A DNA stretch of 6,761 bases from Chloroflexota bacterium (GTDB lineage Bacteria > Chloroflexota > Anaerolineae > 4572-78), in assembly GCA_024278015.1 (NCBI GenBank), contig JAJRUC010000260.1:1-6761 (forward strand), written 5' to 3'. The position numbers and the translations under genes were made by a program. The notes beneath the pieces were generated by a model. The model did no database searches, was not told where the DNA came from, and saw nothing but the letters and a program-made list of their open reading frames with translations. How positions within the stretch are numbered: the stretch's first letter is position 1; each line of letters opens with the position of its first letter. Positions 5,620 through 6,761 of this stretch are shown here, in pieces.

Positions 5620-6074
5620 GCGGTATTTTTTCATCATTTAAAATCACTGCCTCGGCGCTTACGGCCCAGCGGTTGCGGATGGACATCCTCTCTAACAACA
5701 TTGCCAACGCCGAAACAACCCGCACCGAAAACGGGGGGCCGTACCAACGCCAGCAGGTATTTTTTGTAGCCAAACAAGCCGAAACCGACCTCGGACAATC
5801 GTTGCTGAAAAACATGAAGCGCAAAATCACCACCCGGCCGGGCCAGGGTGTGGAAGTTTCGGCCATCATCACCGATGACTCGCCGGGCAACCGGGTGTAC
5901 GACCCCAACCACCCCGACGCCGACGAAGACGGCTTTGTAACCTACCCCAACGTCAACGTCGTCACCGAAATGACCGATATGCTTTCGGCCACCCGTTCTT
6001 ACGAAGCCAATGTAACCGTTTTCAACGCCCTGAAGGGTATGGCCGCCAAAGCCATTGAGCTGGGGCAAAAGTAA
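5616..6074 (+). CDS. flgC: Flagellar basal-body rod protein FlgC
   Basis: FlgC is a proximal rod subunit, exported by the flagellar type III system and assembled with FlgB, FlgF and FlgG into the drive shaft. The 152-residue product is of typical length. Its N-terminal helix with ALTAQRLRMDILSNNIANAET (about 14-34) is the rod/hook family signature. The C-terminus has the FlgC-specific VYDPNHPDADEDGFVTYPNV (94-113) followed by the MTDMLSATRSYEANVTVFNA helix (119-138). There is no signal peptide, as expected for this export route. In most bacteria flgB precedes it directly, but here the glycosidase-like gene overlaps its start. fliE follows after 32 bp. Confidence 0.97.
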   Translation: MSGIFSSFKITASALTAQRLRMDILSNNIANAETTRTENGGPYQRQQVFFVAKQAETDLGQSLLKNMKRKITTRPGQGVEVSAIITDDSPGNRVYDPNHPDADEDGFVTYPNVNVVTEMTDMLSATRSYEANVTVFNALKGMAAKAIELGQK

Positions 6075-6094
6075 ATTAACCGTTTGTAACCGCA

Positions 6095-6100
6095 AAAGGA
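6095..6100 (+). promoter_or_regulatory. Ribosome binding site that decides the fliE start
   Basis: AAAGGA ends 6 nt before the ATG at 6107. The in-frame TTG at 6101 would leave no spacing, so the ATG is the likely start. Confidence 0.75.
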
Positions 6101-6106
6101 TTGTTC

Positions 6107-6418
6107 ATGTCCAGCACAGGAATTAACCCCGTCAGCATTATCAGCGCCCTTGACAAGGCAGCCGGTTCGCCGGCCAAACCCGCCGCCGAGACAGCCACCA
6201 GCGATTTCGGCGACTTGTTGGGCCAGGCCATCAACCGTCTGGCCGAAACAGAAAACCGGGCCGATACGCTCATCAACAAACTGGCCGCCGGCGAAGATGT
6301 TGAGATCCATCAGGTGATGCTGGCTATGCAAGAGGCCGACATCACCTTTCAGGTTGCGCTCCAAACCCGCAATAAACTGATTGACGCTTATCAGGAAATT
6401 ATGCGGATGCAGGTATAG
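6107..6418 (+). CDS. fliE: Flagellar hook-basal body complex protein FliE
   Basis: FliE is the small export substrate that joins the MS ring to the proximal rod and is among the first proteins secreted. The 103-residue product is of normal length. It has a disordered Ser/Ala/Pro-rich N-terminus (1-32), FGDLLGQAINRLAETENRAD (about 34-53), and the conserved C-terminal helix VMLAMQEADITFQVALQTRNKLIDAYQEIMRMQV (from 70), the FliE signature. The gene sits between flgC and fliF, 32 bp after the former and 53 bp before the latter, as in the usual flgBC-fliEF order. Confidence 0.96.
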   Translation: MSSTGINPVSIISALDKAAGSPAKPAAETATSDFGDLLGQAINRLAETENRADTLINKLAAGEDVEIHQVMLAMQEADITFQVALQTRNKLIDAYQEIMRMQV

Positions 6419-6471
6419 CTTCCGGCGGTCCGGTTTCAGGTTCAACCAAAATATAAACGGGTCTGTAATAT

Positions 6472-6761
6472 ATGAGTCAGTCTCTGGTTCCATTTAATCA
6501 GGAAAATATCGCTAATCTGTGGCAGCAGATGAGTACCTCGCAAAAAGTAGGGTTGGGCGCCTTGATAACCGCCGCGCTCACGGCCCTCATCTTCTTTTTA
6601 ACGTGGTCTCAAACCCCGAATTACACCGCCGCCTTCACCGACCTGGCCCCGGAAGACGGCTCTGCCATTGTAGATTATTTAAAAGAAAACAACGTCCCCT
6701 TCCAGTTGGATAACGGGGGGGCCACCATTCGCGTCCCCGCCGCCAAAGTAAACGAAGTGCG
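6472..6761 (+). CDS. fliF: Flagellar MS-ring protein FliF, N-terminal part
   Basis: The frame runs off the right edge after 96 full codons. FliF forms the inner-membrane MS ring on which the rod, export gate and C-ring are built. The fragment shows a cytoplasmic N-terminus (NIANLWQQMSTSQKVGLG), one transmembrane helix (about residues 25-45) and the start of the periplasmic ring-building domain, with YTAAFTDLAPEDGSAIVDYLKENNVPFQL, typical of FliF (yxxLfsnLspeDa...iv..L...nipY.l). The ATG at 6472 has only a weak ACGGG upstream. It is the expected neighbour of fliE. The full family length is about 500-570 residues, so more than 80% is outside the window. Confidence 0.95.
   Translation, partial: MSQSLVPFNQENIANLWQQMSTSQKVGLGALITAALTALIFFLTWSQTPNYTAAFTDLAPEDGSAIVDYLKENNVPFQLDNGGATIRVPAAKVNEV

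Overview
This window is a divergent flagellar locus, almost fully coding, of moderately high G+C. All recognisable genes belong to flagellar motor, switch or rod/basal-body families, plus one glycosidase-like protein. The organism is a flagellated bacterium with a FlbD (SwrD)-motA-motB-fliL-fliM-fliN order, as in Gram-positive-type and other deep-branching bacteria. FlbD/SwrD, the C-rich 'CCCCCCTCAA' repeat style and the clan GH-A-like enzyme would suit a Chloroflexota (Anaerolineae-like) genome. That placement is inference; no rRNA or taxonomic marker is present.

Leftward (minus-strand) operon, transcribed from about 4090 down to position 1: flbD/swrD (3830-4051), motA (3041-3823), motB (2203-3036), a 264-bp C/G-rich palindromic repeat array (1868-2131), fliL (1179-1829), fliM (134-1132) and the first 47 codons of fliN (1-141, cut by the window edge). 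Together these encode the stator (MotA/MotB), its partner FliL, the small motility protein FlbD/SwrD, and the C-ring (FliM/FliN). The motB frame carries an in-frame TAA after codon 53. It lies between the membrane segment and the peptidoglycan-binding domain, so the stator gene is either mutated, read through, or mis-sequenced.

Rightward (plus-strand) operon: a 435-446 residue protein with a clan GH-A-like glycosidase domain and no signal peptide (4279-5619), flgC (5616-6074), fliE (6107-6418) and the start of fliF (6472 to the window end). The usual first gene of such an operon, flgB, is absent, and the glycosidase-like gene sits in its place. It overlaps flgC by ATGA, with the flgC Shine-Dalgarno inside the upstream gene, so the enzyme is probably made with the rod/basal-body proteins. 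It may be a flagellum-associated cell-wall or glycan hydrolase.

The 227-bp gap between flbD and the glycosidase gene (4052-4278) is an unusually symmetric control region. Two near-identical sigma70-type promoters (CAGACA-N17-TATAKT, with an extended TG) face outwards at equal distances from position 4165. A perfect 10-bp inverted repeat is centred at the same base. Each side also carries three TTYAC boxes spaced 22 and 11 bp. This suggests one regulator controls both flagellar operons symmetrically.
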